In this document: piece by piece, positions 1-7,456 of the stretch
Layout of the letters: every line of letters starts with the position of its first letter
How positions within the stretch are numbered: the first letter of the stretch is position 1
DNA from: an uncultured Ruminococcus sp.
Lineage (GTDB): Bacteria; Bacillota; Clostridia; Oscillospirales; Ruminococcaceae
Length of the DNA: 10,389 nucleotides
NCBI GenBank assembly: GCA_900539095.1
Contig: UQAR01000073.1
Span: 1 to 10,389, forward strand
Reading direction: 5' to 3'
Made by a program: the position numbers and the translations under genes
Notes under the pieces: model-generated
What the model was told of the DNA's origin: nothing
The model's input: the letters and a program-made list of their open reading frames with translations, nothing else
The model's database searches: none

Positions 1-38
1 ATATGATACCCCATGAACCTAAAATCCACTTTAAATAT

Positions 39-67
39 ATTATATCATAAATGCACCTTTCGGACAA
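39..67 (-). promoter_or_regulatory. Possible sigma-A promoter for a leftward gene beyond the window
   Basis: On the minus strand a TTGTCC -35-like hexamer (62-67) is separated by 17 bases from a perfect TATAAT -10 (39-44). Transcription would run leftward off the window edge. A possible ATG lies at 12-14 but has only a weak AGG upstream, so I do not call a gene. The -35 touches the U-tract end of the fucO terminator, which would insulate it from fucO transcription. The region is AT-rich, so a chance match is possible. Confidence 0.35.
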
Positions 68-68
68 G

Positions 69-100
69 AAAAAATCTGCCCCCGAAAACCGAGGGCAGAT
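69..100 (-). terminator. Intrinsic terminator of fucO
   Basis: Read on the minus strand, an 11-base-pair stem (arms 90-100 and 74-84, one G-U pair) closes a five-base GTTTT loop and runs straight into a T-run (complement of the A-run at 69-74). It begins 14 bases past the fucO stop codon. This is a textbook Rho-independent terminator and marks fucO as the last gene of its transcript. Confidence 0.9.
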
Positions 101-114
101 AAAATGCTTTTGTT

Positions 115-1263
115 TTAGAATGCTGTCTTGTAGATGCCGAGGATAGACTCAACTGTGCAAGGCCTTGGATTTCCGCCTGTGCATACATCTGCGAATGCAG
201 ACTCTGAAAGTGCCTGAAGATCCTCTTCCTTAACGCCTATCTCGTGGAGCTTTTCAGGGATACCAACGTCCTTTGAAAGCTGCTTAACTGCGTTTACTGC
301 GGCTGCTCTGTATTCAGCCTGGCTCATGCCTGTTGTGTCAACGCCCATTGCCTCTGCAATGTATTTGAACTTTTCGCCTGTGTATTCAGCGTTGTACTCC
401 ATTACATATGGAAGAAGTACAGCGTTTGCAATTCCGTGAGGTGTGTCATAGAATGCACCGAGTGGGTGAGCCATGCCGTGAACAACGCCAAGACCGACGT
501 TTGAGAATCCCATGCCTGCGATATACTGACCGAGAGCCATGTCTTCACGTCCCTGAGGATCGTTCTCAACAGCCTTTCTAAGTGAGCGTGAAATTATCTC
601 TATTGCTTTGAGGTGCATCATGTCTGTAAGCTCCCATGCACCAAGTGTTGTGTAGCCCTCGATAGCGTGTGTAAGAGCGTCCATACCTGTTGAAGCTGTC
701 AGTCCCTTAGGCATTGATGACATCATCTTTGCGTCGATAACTGCAACAACTGGGATATCATGAGGGTCAACGCAAACGAACTTTCTCTTTTTATCCTCGT
801 CAGTGATAACGTAGTTGATAGTTACCTCTGCGGCTGTGCCTGCTGTTGTAGGAACAGCGATTATAGGAACACTAGGATTCTTTGTGTCGATAGCACCCTC
901 AAGAGATGTAACGTCAGCATACTCAGGGTTGTTTATGATGATGCCGATAGCCTTTGCAGTGTCCATCGAAGAACCGCCGCCGATAGCGATAAGATAGTCA
1001 GCACCAGCCTTTTTGAATGCCTCGATACCTCCTTTTACTACATTTACAGTAGGGTTAGCCTTTACCTGTGAGAATGTCTCATAAGCAAGTCCGGCACCGT
1101 CAAGCAGGTCTGTAACGTTCTTTGCAACATTAAATTTGATAAGATCAGGATCTGTTACAACGAGAGCCTTTTTGAATGCTCTTTTCTTTGCCTCAGTAAC
1201 TATCTCGCTGATAGAGCCTGCACCAAAATATGAAGTTTCATTAAGTATCATTCTGTTAGCCAT
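115..1263 (-). CDS. fucO: Lactaldehyde reductase FucO (iron-containing alcohol dehydrogenase, group III)
   Basis: FucO reduces L-lactaldehyde to (S)-1,2-propanediol with NADH, the fermentative redox outlet of L-fucose and L-rhamnose breakdown; it is cytoplasmic. The 382-residue product has the usual family length and starts with MANRMILNET, as I recall E. coli FucO doing. Visible features are the Rossmann-side nucleotide motif GGGS (95-98), Asp38 at the position that favours NAD over NADP, and the four Fe(II) ligands Asp195, His199, His262 and His276 (in TGMDALTHA, VHGMAHPLG and TPHG). The start is supported by an AGGCGG ribosome binding site nine bases upstream. It is transcribed alone, with its own promoter (1331-1359) and terminator (69-100). 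No fucose or rhamnose genes lie nearby in this window, so it could serve another aldehyde; related propanediol dehydrogenases are the main alternative, but the close match favours FucO. Confidence 0.93.
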   Translation of the reverse strand: MANRMILNETSYFGAGSISEIVTEAKKRAFKKALVVTDPDLIKFNVAKNVTDLLDGAGLAYETFSQVKANPTVNVVKGGIEAFKKAGADYLIAIGGGSSMDTAKAIGIIINNPEYADVTSLEGAIDTKNPSVPIIAVPTTAGTAAEVTINYVITDEDKKRKFVCVDPHDIPVVAVIDAKMMSSMPKGLTASTGMDALTHAIEGYTTLGAWELTDMMHLKAIEIISRSLRKAVENDPQGREDMALGQYIAGMGFSNVGLGVVHGMAHPLGAFYDTPHGIANAVLLPYVMEYNAEYTGEKFKYIAEAMGVDTTGMSQAEYRAAAVNAVKQLSKDVGIPEKLHEIGVKEEDLQALSESAFADVCTGGNPRPCTVESILGIYKTAF

Positions 1264-1303
1264 TTTATCATTCCGCCTTTCAAAATTTATGACCTCTGTT
1301 TAT

Positions 1304-1323
1304 ATCAAAGTTTCATCTTTGAT
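1304..1323 (-). promoter_or_regulatory. Inverted repeat at the predicted fucO transcription start (candidate operator or 5' hairpin)
   Basis: A perfect seven-base inverted repeat, ATCAAAG and CTTTGAT, is separated by six bases. It begins about where fucO transcription should start, seven bases past the -10, and ends 40 bases before the start codon. The position suits a repressor operator overlapping the start site, or a 5' mRNA stem-loop. I cannot assign a regulator from the sequence. Confidence 0.45.
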
Positions 1324-1330
1324 TATTGAT

Positions 1331-1359
1331 ATTATACAACTTTTGCACCGTGATTTCAA
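1331..1359 (-). promoter_or_regulatory. Sigma-A promoter of fucO
   Basis: On the minus strand a TTGAAA -35 (1354-1359) lies 17 bases from a perfect TATAAT -10 (1331-1336). The predicted start is near 1324, giving a leader of about 60 bases with the inverted repeat and an AGGCGG ribosome binding site (1273-1278). Confidence 0.8.
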
Positions 1360-1449
1360 TTATTTTTATGCAAAATATTAGTGATGAGATATTGTGTAAA
1401 ACAGCCAAAAACATAAATCATTTAATTATGATATATGATAGCTTTATTC

Positions 1450-1478
1450 TTGACAAATCGGCAAAAATGTGCTATAAT
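1450..1478 (+). promoter_or_regulatory. Consensus sigma-A promoter of typA
   Basis: TTGACA (1450-1455) and TATAAT (1473-1478) are both perfect, with the ideal 17-base spacer and a TGTGC extended -10 just before the TATAAT. Transcription should start near 1485, giving an untranslated leader of about 200 bases before typA. A promoter this strong in front of a long leader suggests that output is set after initiation. Confidence 0.9.
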
Positions 1479-1496
1479 ACCCAATTAGAAAAGTTA

Positions 1497-1532
1497 CCTT
1501 GCGGAAATTTCCGCAGGGTTCTTTTGTGTTTT
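1497..1532 (+). terminator. Terminator-like hairpin at the start of the typA leader (candidate attenuator or 5' stabiliser)
   Basis: CCTTGCGG (1497-1504) pairs with CCGCAGGG (1511-1518) around an AAATTT loop that can close further, then a T-rich run follows (1519-1532, broken by single C and G bases). It starts only about 12 bases after the predicted typA start. The shape is that of an intrinsic terminator, but the T-run is imperfect, so it may be an attenuator, the end of a very short RNA, or a 5' stability hairpin. I see no clear alternative antiterminator pairing. Confidence 0.5.
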
Positions 1533-1546
1533 AGAGGTCTTTTGTG
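1520..1546 (+). repeat. Nine-base direct repeat in the typA leader
   Basis: TCTTTTGTG occurs at 1520-1528 and again at 1538-1546, an 18-base period. The first copy coincides with the T-run after the leader hairpin. It may be chance in a T-rich leader, or paired binding sites for an RNA-binding protein. Confidence 0.4.
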
Positions 1547-1639
1547 AAAAATTACGGTTTTCTTTCTTTAAATGGGAGAAAATATATTTATAATTTTTAA
1601 TGTTTATATTTTTTGCGAAATATATTAAGCAAATCGTTA

Positions 1640-1660
1640 CAGAAAGCATTCGCTTTGCTG
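1640..1660 (+). promoter_or_regulatory. Stem-loop just upstream of the typA ribosome binding site
   Basis: CAGAAAGC (1640-1647) pairs with GCTTTGCTG (1652-1660) around an ATTC tetraloop with one bulged G, giving eight pairs. It ends 14 bases before the GGAGGAG ribosome binding site (1675-1681), leaving that site exposed. The leader between this hairpin and the first one (about 1547-1639) is AU-rich and holds no gene that I can support. Confidence 0.4.
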
Positions 1661-1686
1661 TGTCTTGATAAATCGGAGGAGTATGT

Positions 1687-3504
1687 ATGATTAGAGAAGA
1701 TTTAAGAAATGTTGCGATTATTGCCCACGTTGACCACGGTAAGACTACCCTTGTAGACCAGATGCTCAAGCAGAGCGGTACTTTCAGAGAAAATCAGGCT
1801 GTTGAAGAAAGAGTCATGGACTCTAACGATATCGAGCGTGAGAGAGGAATCACTATCCTTGCCAAGAATACTTCTATCAAGTATAAGGACGTTAAGATAA
1901 ACGTTATCGACACCCCGGGTCACGCTGACTTCGGCGGCGAGGTAGAGCGTGTTCTTAAAATGGTAAACGGCGTTATCCTGCTCGTTGACGCAGCCGAAGG
2001 TCCAATGCCTCAGACAAGATTCGTTCTTCAGAAGGCTTTGGAACTTGGACACAAAATTATCATCGTTATAAATAAGATAGACAGACCTGACGCTCGTCTT
2101 AACGAGGTAGGCGATGAAGTTCTTGAACTTCTCATGGATCTTGACGCTACTGACGAGCAGCTCGACAGCCCTATCCTCTATTGCTCAGGCAGAGCAGGCA
2201 CAGCTACTCATTCTCCTGATGAAGAGGGCAAGGATATGATACCTCTCTTTGACGAGATACTCAGCTATATCCCTGCACCTGAGGTAGATACTGAGGGTCC
2301 AATGCAGTATCTTGTTTCCGCTATCGACTACAACGAGTATGTAGGAAGAATAGCTATCGGCCGTATCGAGCGTGGCGAAATGAAGGTAAATCAGGACGTT
2401 ACTATCGGCGACTATCATCAGACTAAGAAAGAATACCGTGGCAAGATCGTTACAATGTATCAGATAGAAGGACTTAACAGAGTTCCTTGTCAGAGTGCAA
2501 AGGCTGGCGACATCGTTTGTATCAGCGGTATCGAGAATATCACTATCGGTGACACTATCTGTGACTTCGGCAACTTTGAGGCTGTTCCTTTTGTAAAGAT
2601 ATCTGAGCCTACAGTTGAAATGACATTCTCTGTAAACAATTCGCCATTCGCAGGCAGAGAGGGCAAGTTCGTAACAAGCCGTCACCTGAGAGACAGACTG
2701 TTCAAAGAACTTCTCAAGGACGTTTCACTGAGAGTTTCCGAAACAGACAGTACAGACGCTTTCAAGGTAGCAGGCCGTGGCGAAATGCACCTTTCTATCC
2801 TTATCGAGAATATGCGTCGTGAGGGTTATGAGCTTAGCGTTTCCACACCGCACGTTCTGTTCAAAGAAATAGAGGGCAAGCTTTGCGAGCCTATTGAAAG
2901 ACTTGTTATCGACGTTCCTGAGAACTGCGTTGGTTCTGTTATGGAGAAGATAGGTGCAAGAAAGGGCGAACTCCAGGAAATGGCTCCTGTGGGCAGCAGA
3001 ATGAGACTTGAGTTCCTTATCCCTGCAAGAGGACTTTTCGGATACAAGAGCGAGTTCCTTACAGACACAAAGGGCGAGGGTATCATGAGCTCTGTATTCA
3101 ATGATTACGAGCCATACAAGGGCGAGATACCAAAGAGAGCAACAGGTTCACTGGTTGCATTTGAAACAGGCGAGGCTGTAACATACGGTCTTTACAATGC
3201 TCAGGAGAGAGGCGAGCTGTTCATCACAGCAGGTACTCCTGTATATGAGGGAATGATAGTTGGTGCGTCACCAAAGCAGGAAGACCTTGTGGTAAACGTC
3301 TGCAAGAAAAAGCACCTTACAAATACCCGTGCAAGCGGTTCTGACGACGCTCTCAGACTTGTTCCGCCAAGAAATCTCAGCCTTGAGGATTCACTTGAAT
3401 TCCTTGCTGACGATGAACTTCTTGAGGTAACACCAAAGAGCATAAGAATAAGAAAGCGTATCCTCAGCAACTCACAGAGAGCTAAGGAAAGAGCTAAGAT
3501 GTAA
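1687..3504 (+). CDS. typA: Translational GTPase TypA/BipA
   Basis: TypA/BipA is an elongation-factor-like GTPase that binds the ribosome and supports 50S assembly and growth under cold or stress. The 605-residue length is normal. G motifs are visible in order: AHVDHGKT (13-20), RGIT (53-56), DTPGH (75-79), NKID (129-132) and the G5 SGRA (167-170). After the GTPase domain come a beta-barrel domain (about 200-295), an EF-G-like domain III (about 305-385), a domain V-like part (about 400-475) and the BipA-specific C-terminal domain (about 480-595), which carries the family signatures ARGLFGYKSEFLTDTKGEG and KKKHLTNTRASGSD. GGAGGAG lies five bases before this ATG; an ATG four bases earlier is out of frame. 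The gene is single, with a perfect promoter about 230 bases upstream and a bidirectional terminator after it. TypA rather than EF-G or LepA is clear from the C-terminal domain. Confidence 0.98.
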   Translation: MIREDLRNVAIIAHVDHGKTTLVDQMLKQSGTFRENQAVEERVMDSNDIERERGITILAKNTSIKYKDVKINVIDTPGHADFGGEVERVLKMVNGVILLVDAAEGPMPQTRFVLQKALELGHKIIIVINKIDRPDARLNEVGDEVLELLMDLDATDEQLDSPILYCSGRAGTATHSPDEEGKDMIPLFDEILSYIPAPEVDTEGPMQYLVSAIDYNEYVGRIAIGRIERGEMKVNQDVTIGDYHQTKKEYRGKIVTMYQIEGLNRVPCQSAKAGDIVCISGIENITIGDTICDFGNFEAVPFVKISEPTVEMTFSVNNSPFAGREGKFVTSRHLRDRLFKELLKDVSLRVSETDSTDAFKVAGRGEMHLSILIENMRREGYELSVSTPHVLFKEIEGKLCEPIERLVIDVPENCVGSVMEKIGARKGELQEMAPVGSRMRLEFLIPARGLFGYKSEFLTDTKGEGIMSSVFNDYEPYKGEIPKRATGSLVAFETGEAVTYGLYNAQERGELFITAGTPVYEGMIVGASPKQEDLVVNVCKKKHLTNTRASGSDDALRLVPPRNLSLEDSLEFLADDELLEVTPKSIRIRKRILSNSQRAKERAKM

Positions 3505-3510
3505 TAATAT

Positions 3511-3545
3511 AAAAAGAGGAGCGGTCATGCCACTCCTCTTTTTTT
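3511..3545. terminator. Bidirectional intrinsic terminator between typA and the two-component operon
   Basis: AAAAAGAGGAG (3511-3521) pairs with CTCCTCTTTTT (3533-3543); two further G-C pairs inside (3523-3524 with 3530-3531) close a TCATG loop after one mismatch. T-runs follow on both strands. It starts six bases after the typA stop and lies about 48 bases past the response regulator stop on the opposite strand. No other terminator is visible for that operon, so it probably serves both transcripts. Confidence 0.9.
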
Positions 3546-3592
3546 GCGTTATGATGTTTTTACAGCGAAACGTGCTCGGTCGCAACTGAATG

Positions 3593-4216
3593 TTATTGTA
3601 TGTTTGTGTAATAGAAAATAGCAAGCTGAGTGCGGTCACGGAGGGAGAGCTTTTCGAGAATAGAGCTGATATAATTTCTCACTGTGCCCTCGCTGAGATA
3701 AAGCAGCGTGGCTATCTCTTTGTTGCTTAACCCCTTTGCCACCTGTTTTATAATCTCCTGCTCTTTTTCGGCAATGCCATAGCGTTCAAAATCAAAGCTG
3801 CTGTGGTTTGTGAGAAGTTCAGGCAGCTTGCTTGCAACGTCTGAACCGAAAACAGTCTGACCGTTCATGACTGTTTCAAGGGCAGGGCATATGCTTTCAA
3901 AGTCCTGCTTGAGGATATATCCCTTTGCACCCATAAGCACGGCTTTTATTATGTATTCATCGTCAGAAAATGTGGTCAGGTAAAGTATCTTTGCCTCAGG
4001 AAAGTCTGCGAGTATCTTTTCCCCTGCCTCGATACCGCTCATGCCGTTCATGCGGATATCCATAAGCAGCACGTCAGGTCTGTGGCGTGAGTAAAGCTCT
4101 ATAGCCTCTTCGCCGCAGCTGCCCATGGCAAGCACATTCACGCTGCCTGTGCTTTCAAGAATGGTTTTCAGTGACACTGCCACCAGCTTGTCATCATCTA
4201 CTATAACAATGTTCAT
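3593..4216 (-). CDS. Two-component response regulator, NarL/FixJ family (receiver plus LuxR-type HTH)
   Basis: This is a phosphorylation-controlled transcription factor and the cognate partner of the histidine kinase encoded just upstream. It has 207 residues, normal for the family. The receiver domain (about 1-118) shows the acidic cluster VDDDK (6-10), phosphoacceptor Asp53 in LLMDIRM, Thr81/Thr82 at the switch position and Lys103 in YILKQ. A LuxR/GerE helix-turn-helix (about 146-205) follows, with LSNKEIATLLYLSEGTVRNY as the recognition segment. The ATG is two bases past the kinase stop, and its AGGAG ribosome binding site lies inside the kinase's last codons, which implies translational coupling. 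The target genes cannot be told from the sequence; no transporter or enzyme gene accompanies the pair, and autoregulation or control of divergent nadE is only possible. Confidence 0.92.
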   Translation of the reverse strand: MNIVIVDDDKLVAVSLKTILESTGSVNVLAMGSCGEEAIELYSRHRPDVLLMDIRMNGMSGIEAGEKILADFPEAKILYLTTFSDDEYIIKAVLMGAKGYILKQDFESICPALETVMNGQTVFGSDVASKLPELLTNHSSFDFERYGIAEKEQEIIKQVAKGLSNKEIATLLYLSEGTVRNYISSILEKLSLRDRTQLAIFYYTNIQ

Positions 4217-4218
4217 TT

Positions 4219-5304
4219 TTATATCTCCTGTTTTGTAAGTTTTTGTTTCGGCACAGACAGGAATATCCTGAATCCTCTGCTGTCTGACATGAAGTTTATA
4301 TTTCCATTTACGGACGCCGCACGTTCACGCATATTTGAAAGCCCCATGCCGCTTTCGGTTATACTTTCAGGGCAGCTGCCGTTGTCTGCAATGCTAAGCT
4401 GATAAAGTGCAGGGTGTTCACGGATAAGTATTTTTATGCTGTCGCCGCTGCTGTGCTTGGCAGTGTTTGAAAGGGCCTCTTTCACTATGCCTATAAAGCA
4501 CAGCTTTATGTCACGGGACATTCTCTCTGAAAAATCATAATCGCAGCTTACAGAAAATCTATCTCTGAGAGGGCGTACACAGTCCTCCACAGCAGGCTTT
4601 AATGCGATAGAATCGTCATGCAGGTCGTGAACGCTGCTGCGTATGCTTGTCATGGCGGTGTTGAGAGTGTCGCTTAGGTCTGTGAGTGCTCCGCCGACGG
4701 TATCGTCTTTGTTTATAACAGAAAGTGCACCCAGCTGTAAAATAGACCGTGTGAGCATATGGCCAACATTGTCATGAATCTCCCTTGCGATGCGGTTTCG
4801 CTCTTTGAGGGTGGCAAGATATATTTCATAGTCCTGATTTCTCTGCATGGCTTTGTTTTTCTCAACAAGCTGCATTGTGAGTTCTTTTGAATCGTCACGG
4901 GTGCTTATGAGCGTTTTTGACAGCTTTGCATTAAGAGATGTACGCTGTGAAAGGGTCAGGCTTACCAGCATTACTGCAAAAAGCGGAAAAATATTTTCAC
5001 TGAGTGATGTTATGTTTATGGCTGTTCCTGCGGCTGTTAAAAGCATAGCAGGGTAAAATTTTGTACAGAAAGCGTCGTAAAGCACTAAGGGAGAGAGCAT
5101 CAACGCCTCGCTGCTGAAAAGGCAGAAAACGCCGTAGAGCAAAGTTGCAGCATATGACGCCGGAGAATTTGGCCTTGCCTGAGAGATAACAGAGAATATG
5201 ACCGCCACGAGCAGTGCGGCGATATTTGCAGCACTTGTGCCTGCGGTGAGAGTGAGTGCACAACAGCAAAGTCCTATAAGCAGCTTGTCCCAAAGCTTGT
5301 TCAT
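4219..5304 (-). CDS. Sensor histidine kinase, HisKA_3 (DesK/LiaS-like) with polytopic membrane domain
   Basis: A membrane sensor kinase that autophosphorylates on His and passes phosphate to the response regulator encoded immediately downstream. The 361 residues hold about five or six hydrophobic segments (roughly 8-22, 24-41, 50-63, 66-80, 83-97, 103-118) with no sizeable extracytoplasmic domain, suggesting that it senses within or at the membrane. A charged, probably coiled-coil linker (about 125-165) leads to the HisKA_3 box REIHDNVGHML with His177. The ATPase domain has an N-box EALSNTAKHS (Asn280), a G1 box ADNGS (306-310) and a G2 box GMGLSNMRER (319-328). AGGAGG eight bases before the ATG supports the start. 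It is first in a two-gene operon from the promoter at 5336-5364. The membrane layout resembles DesK or LiaS sensors, but the signal is unknown. Confidence 0.92.
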   Translation of the reverse strand: MNKLWDKLLIGLCCCALTLTAGTSAANIAALLVAVIFSVISQARPNSPASYAATLLYGVFCLFSSEALMLSPLVLYDAFCTKFYPAMLLTAAGTAINITSLSENIFPLFAVMLVSLTLSQRTSLNAKLSKTLISTRDDSKELTMQLVEKNKAMQRNQDYEIYLATLKERNRIAREIHDNVGHMLTRSILQLGALSVINKDDTVGGALTDLSDTLNTAMTSIRSSVHDLHDDSIALKPAVEDCVRPLRDRFSVSCDYDFSERMSRDIKLCFIGIVKEALSNTAKHSSGDSIKILIREHPALYQLSIADNGSCPESITESGMGLSNMRERAASVNGNINFMSDSRGFRIFLSVPKQKLTKQEI

Positions 5305-5335
5305 GCGGCGTTCCTCCTTTTGGTGTGTTGACTTA

Positions 5336-5364
5336 ATTTTAACACATTAATAACATATTGTCCA
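5336..5364 (-). promoter_or_regulatory. Sigma-A promoter of the histidine kinase/response regulator operon
   Basis: On the minus strand TGGACA (5359-5364) and TAAAAT (5336-5341) are 17 bases apart, with a TG one base before the -10 (extended -10). Transcription should start near 5329, giving a short leader that contains the AGGAGG ribosome binding site (5313-5318). Its -35 is 18 bases from the -35 of the divergent nadE promoter. Confidence 0.7.
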
Positions 5365-5382
5365 GTATGGATATAAAAATCA

Positions 5383-5412
5383 TTGACTTGCACCCATAAA
5401 AAATGGTATAAT
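5383..5412 (+). promoter_or_regulatory. Sigma-A promoter of nadE
   Basis: TTGACT (5383-5388) is followed after 18 bases by a perfect TATAAT (5407-5412), with TGG directly before it (extended -10). The start should be near 5419, a leader of about 32 bases before nadE. I see no clear palindromic operator. Confidence 0.82.
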
Positions 5413-5450
5413 GATAGAAATGATAAATTCTCGGTAAGGAGCATGATCTT

Positions 5451-7415
5451 ATGAAGGACGGTTTTATAAAGGTCGCTGCCTGCACACCTGAGATACAGGT
5501 GGCGGACGTTGACTTTAATGTGGATAAAATTATCGGTCAGCTTGATAAGTGCAGGGAAGAGAACATTAAAGTCGCTGTGTTCCCTGAGCTTTGTATAACA
5601 GGCTATACCTGTCAGGACTTGTTTTTTCAGAACGCTTTGCTTGACAAGGCAATGGAAGGCGTTGTAAAGATAGCAAAGACTACTGCTGACAGCGATATGC
5701 TTGTGGCTGTGGGCGTGCCTGTGAGAGCAAACGGCAAGCTTTATAACTGTGCGGCTGTTATACAAGGCGGCGAGGTGCGTGCCTTTGTACCTAAAACGCA
5801 TCTGCCGAACTATAACGAATTTTATGAGGCAAGACATTTTGCACCATACAGAGGCGAATGTGCTGCCATTGATCTGAGAGAGTACGGACAGCTTGAATTT
5901 ATACCGCCTATGGAGCAGACCGTTTTCGTATGTGAAGAGATACCTGAGCTTGTGGTGGGCTTTGAACTTTGCGAGGACTTGTGGGTGGCTGACCCTGTTT
6001 CAAACTATCTTGCTAAGGCTGGGGCTACCCTTATATGCAATCTGTCAGCAAGTGATGAGGTCATCGGTAAGGACTCCTACCGCAGACAGCTTGTATCGAA
6101 CCAGTCCGCAAGGCTTGTGGCAGGATATATATACTGCTCCGCTGGCGACGGTGAGTCAACGCAGGATATGGTGTTCTCGGGCCACAATATCATTGCTGAA
6201 AACGGTTCTATACTTGCAGAAAGCAAGCTCTTTGAAAACGGCATCACCATATCTGAAATAGACTTTAAAAAGCTTGCCTTTGAACGCAGAAAAATTTCCA
6301 CCTATCCTGCAAGTGCTGAGTGGGACTATTCTTCCAAAGACGGCGGCTTTTTGGATAAGGACAACATCTCCCGTGAAAGATTCAGCCTTGAAATGGGCGA
6401 AACGGCTTTGACAAGAAAATTTGCAAAAACGCCTTTTATTCCGTCAAATCAGGCGGAGAGAAATGAGCGTTGCCACCTTATCCTGCAAATGCAGTCCCAC
6501 GGACTTATGAAACGTATCGCACATACACATTCCAAAACGGTGGTCATAGGCATTTCCGGCGGACTGGATTCTACATTGGCACTGCTTGTGTGCGTAATGG
6601 CAATGGATCTGCTCAAAAGACCGCATACGGATATCGTTGCGGTAACAATGCCTTGCTTTGGCACAACAAAGCGTACTCGCTCAAATGCTGAGATACTTTG
6701 CGAGGCTCTTGGTGTGACGTTCAGAGAGGTTGATATCTCAAAGGCTGTCTTGCAGCATTTTGAGGATATCGGTCATGATTTCAATGACCACAGCGTTGTG
6801 TTTGAGAACGGTCAGGCAAGAGAGCGTACAAAGGTGCTTATGAATATCGCAAATCAGGTGAGCGGAATGGTAGTCGGCACAGGCGACCTCAGTGAGCTTG
6901 CACTGGGCTGGGCAACATACAACGGCGACCATATGTCAATGTACGGCGTGAACGCATCTATCCCTAAAACGCTGGTAAGACATATCGTTCAGTATTACGG
7001 CGATACCTGTACTTCTGACACACTAAGAGATGTACTGTACGATATTTTGGACACTCCGGTTTCTCCTGAACTGCTCCCTACGGACGAGAGCGGCACGGCG
7101 ATGACTCAGAAAACCGAGGACTTAGTCGGTCCATATGAGCTCCATGACTTCTTCCTTTATTATGGCATACGCTGGGGCTTTGAGCCGTCTAAGGTGAAAA
7201 GACTTGCGAAGTATGCCTTTGAGGGCGACTATTCAGATGAGGTCATAGATAAGTGGATCAAAACATTCTATCGCAGATTTTTCTCACAGCAGTTCAAGCG
7301 TTCATGCCTGCCTGACGGAGCGAAGATAGGTTCTGTTACCCTTTCCCCAAGAGGCGACTGGAGAATGCCGTCTGACGCTGTGGCAAAGCTCTGGCTTGAG
7401 GATATAGACAAGTAA
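5451..7415 (+). CDS. nadE: Glutamine-dependent NAD+ synthetase
   Basis: NadE makes the last step of NAD+ synthesis: nicotinate adenine dinucleotide plus ATP, with ammonia released from glutamine by the enzyme's own N-terminal domain and channelled to the synthetase site. The 654-residue length matches the two-domain form. The N-terminal nitrilase-like amidase (about 5-285) shows the catalytic triad Glu46 (FPELCITGY), Lys115 (PKTHLPNYNEFYE) and Cys174 (ELCEDLW). The C-terminal synthetase (about 335-650) has the ATP pyrophosphatase loop SGGLDS (369-374) and the family segments GTGDLSELALGW and YGVNASIPKTL. AAGGAG nine bases upstream supports the start. The gene sits before the glutamine-synthetase-like/ANTAR pair, and all three touch glutamine nitrogen. 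Only a weak terminator separates them, so some read-through is conceivable. An ammonia-only NadE is ruled out by the intact amidase domain. Confidence 0.97.
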   Translation: MKDGFIKVAACTPEIQVADVDFNVDKIIGQLDKCREENIKVAVFPELCITGYTCQDLFFQNALLDKAMEGVVKIAKTTADSDMLVAVGVPVRANGKLYNCAAVIQGGEVRAFVPKTHLPNYNEFYEARHFAPYRGECAAIDLREYGQLEFIPPMEQTVFVCEEIPELVVGFELCEDLWVADPVSNYLAKAGATLICNLSASDEVIGKDSYRRQLVSNQSARLVAGYIYCSAGDGESTQDMVFSGHNIIAENGSILAESKLFENGITISEIDFKKLAFERRKISTYPASAEWDYSSKDGGFLDKDNISRERFSLEMGETALTRKFAKTPFIPSNQAERNERCHLILQMQSHGLMKRIAHTHSKTVVIGISGGLDSTLALLVCVMAMDLLKRPHTDIVAVTMPCFGTTKRTRSNAEILCEALGVTFREVDISKAVLQHFEDIGHDFNDHSVVFENGQARERTKVLMNIANQVSGMVVGTGDLSELALGWATYNGDHMSMYGVNASIPKTLVRHIVQYYGDTCTSDTLRDVLYDILDTPVSPELLPTDESGTAMTQKTEDLVGPYELHDFFLYYGIRWGFEPSKVKRLAKYAFEGDYSDEVIDKWIKTFYRRFFSQQFKRSCLPDGAKIGSVTLSPRGDWRMPSDAVAKLWLEDIDK

Positions 7416-7456
7416 AGCGTCATATAATGTCAGAAAGTGCGTTATGATGCACAAAT

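Noticed and set aside
3..50. Fifteen-codon open frame at the left edge on the plus strand, possible gene end
   Set aside because: It is too short to judge, and all three plus-strand frames stop within the first 50 bases. No plus-strand terminator follows, since the hairpin at 74-100 has its T-run on the minus strand.
1583..1594. Second TATAAT (1589-1594) in the typA leader as a downstream promoter
   Set aside because: There is no recognisable -35 at 16-18 bases, and the region is almost pure A and T, so the match has little weight.
1572..1628. An 18-codon open frame in the typA leader that could be a leader peptide
   Set aside because: There is no ribosome binding site before its ATG (the upstream bases are T- and C-rich), and the AT-rich composition makes a chance frame likely.
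2185..2685. Long open frame antisense to typA
   Set aside because: It lies wholly inside the conserved typA reading frame, has no ribosome binding site and resembles no family. It is a by-product of typA codon bias.
5443..5454. Three-codon ATG...TGA frame overlapping the nadE start
   Set aside because: Its ATG is only one base from the AAGGAG ribosome binding site, too close for initiation, whereas nadE's ATG is nine bases away.
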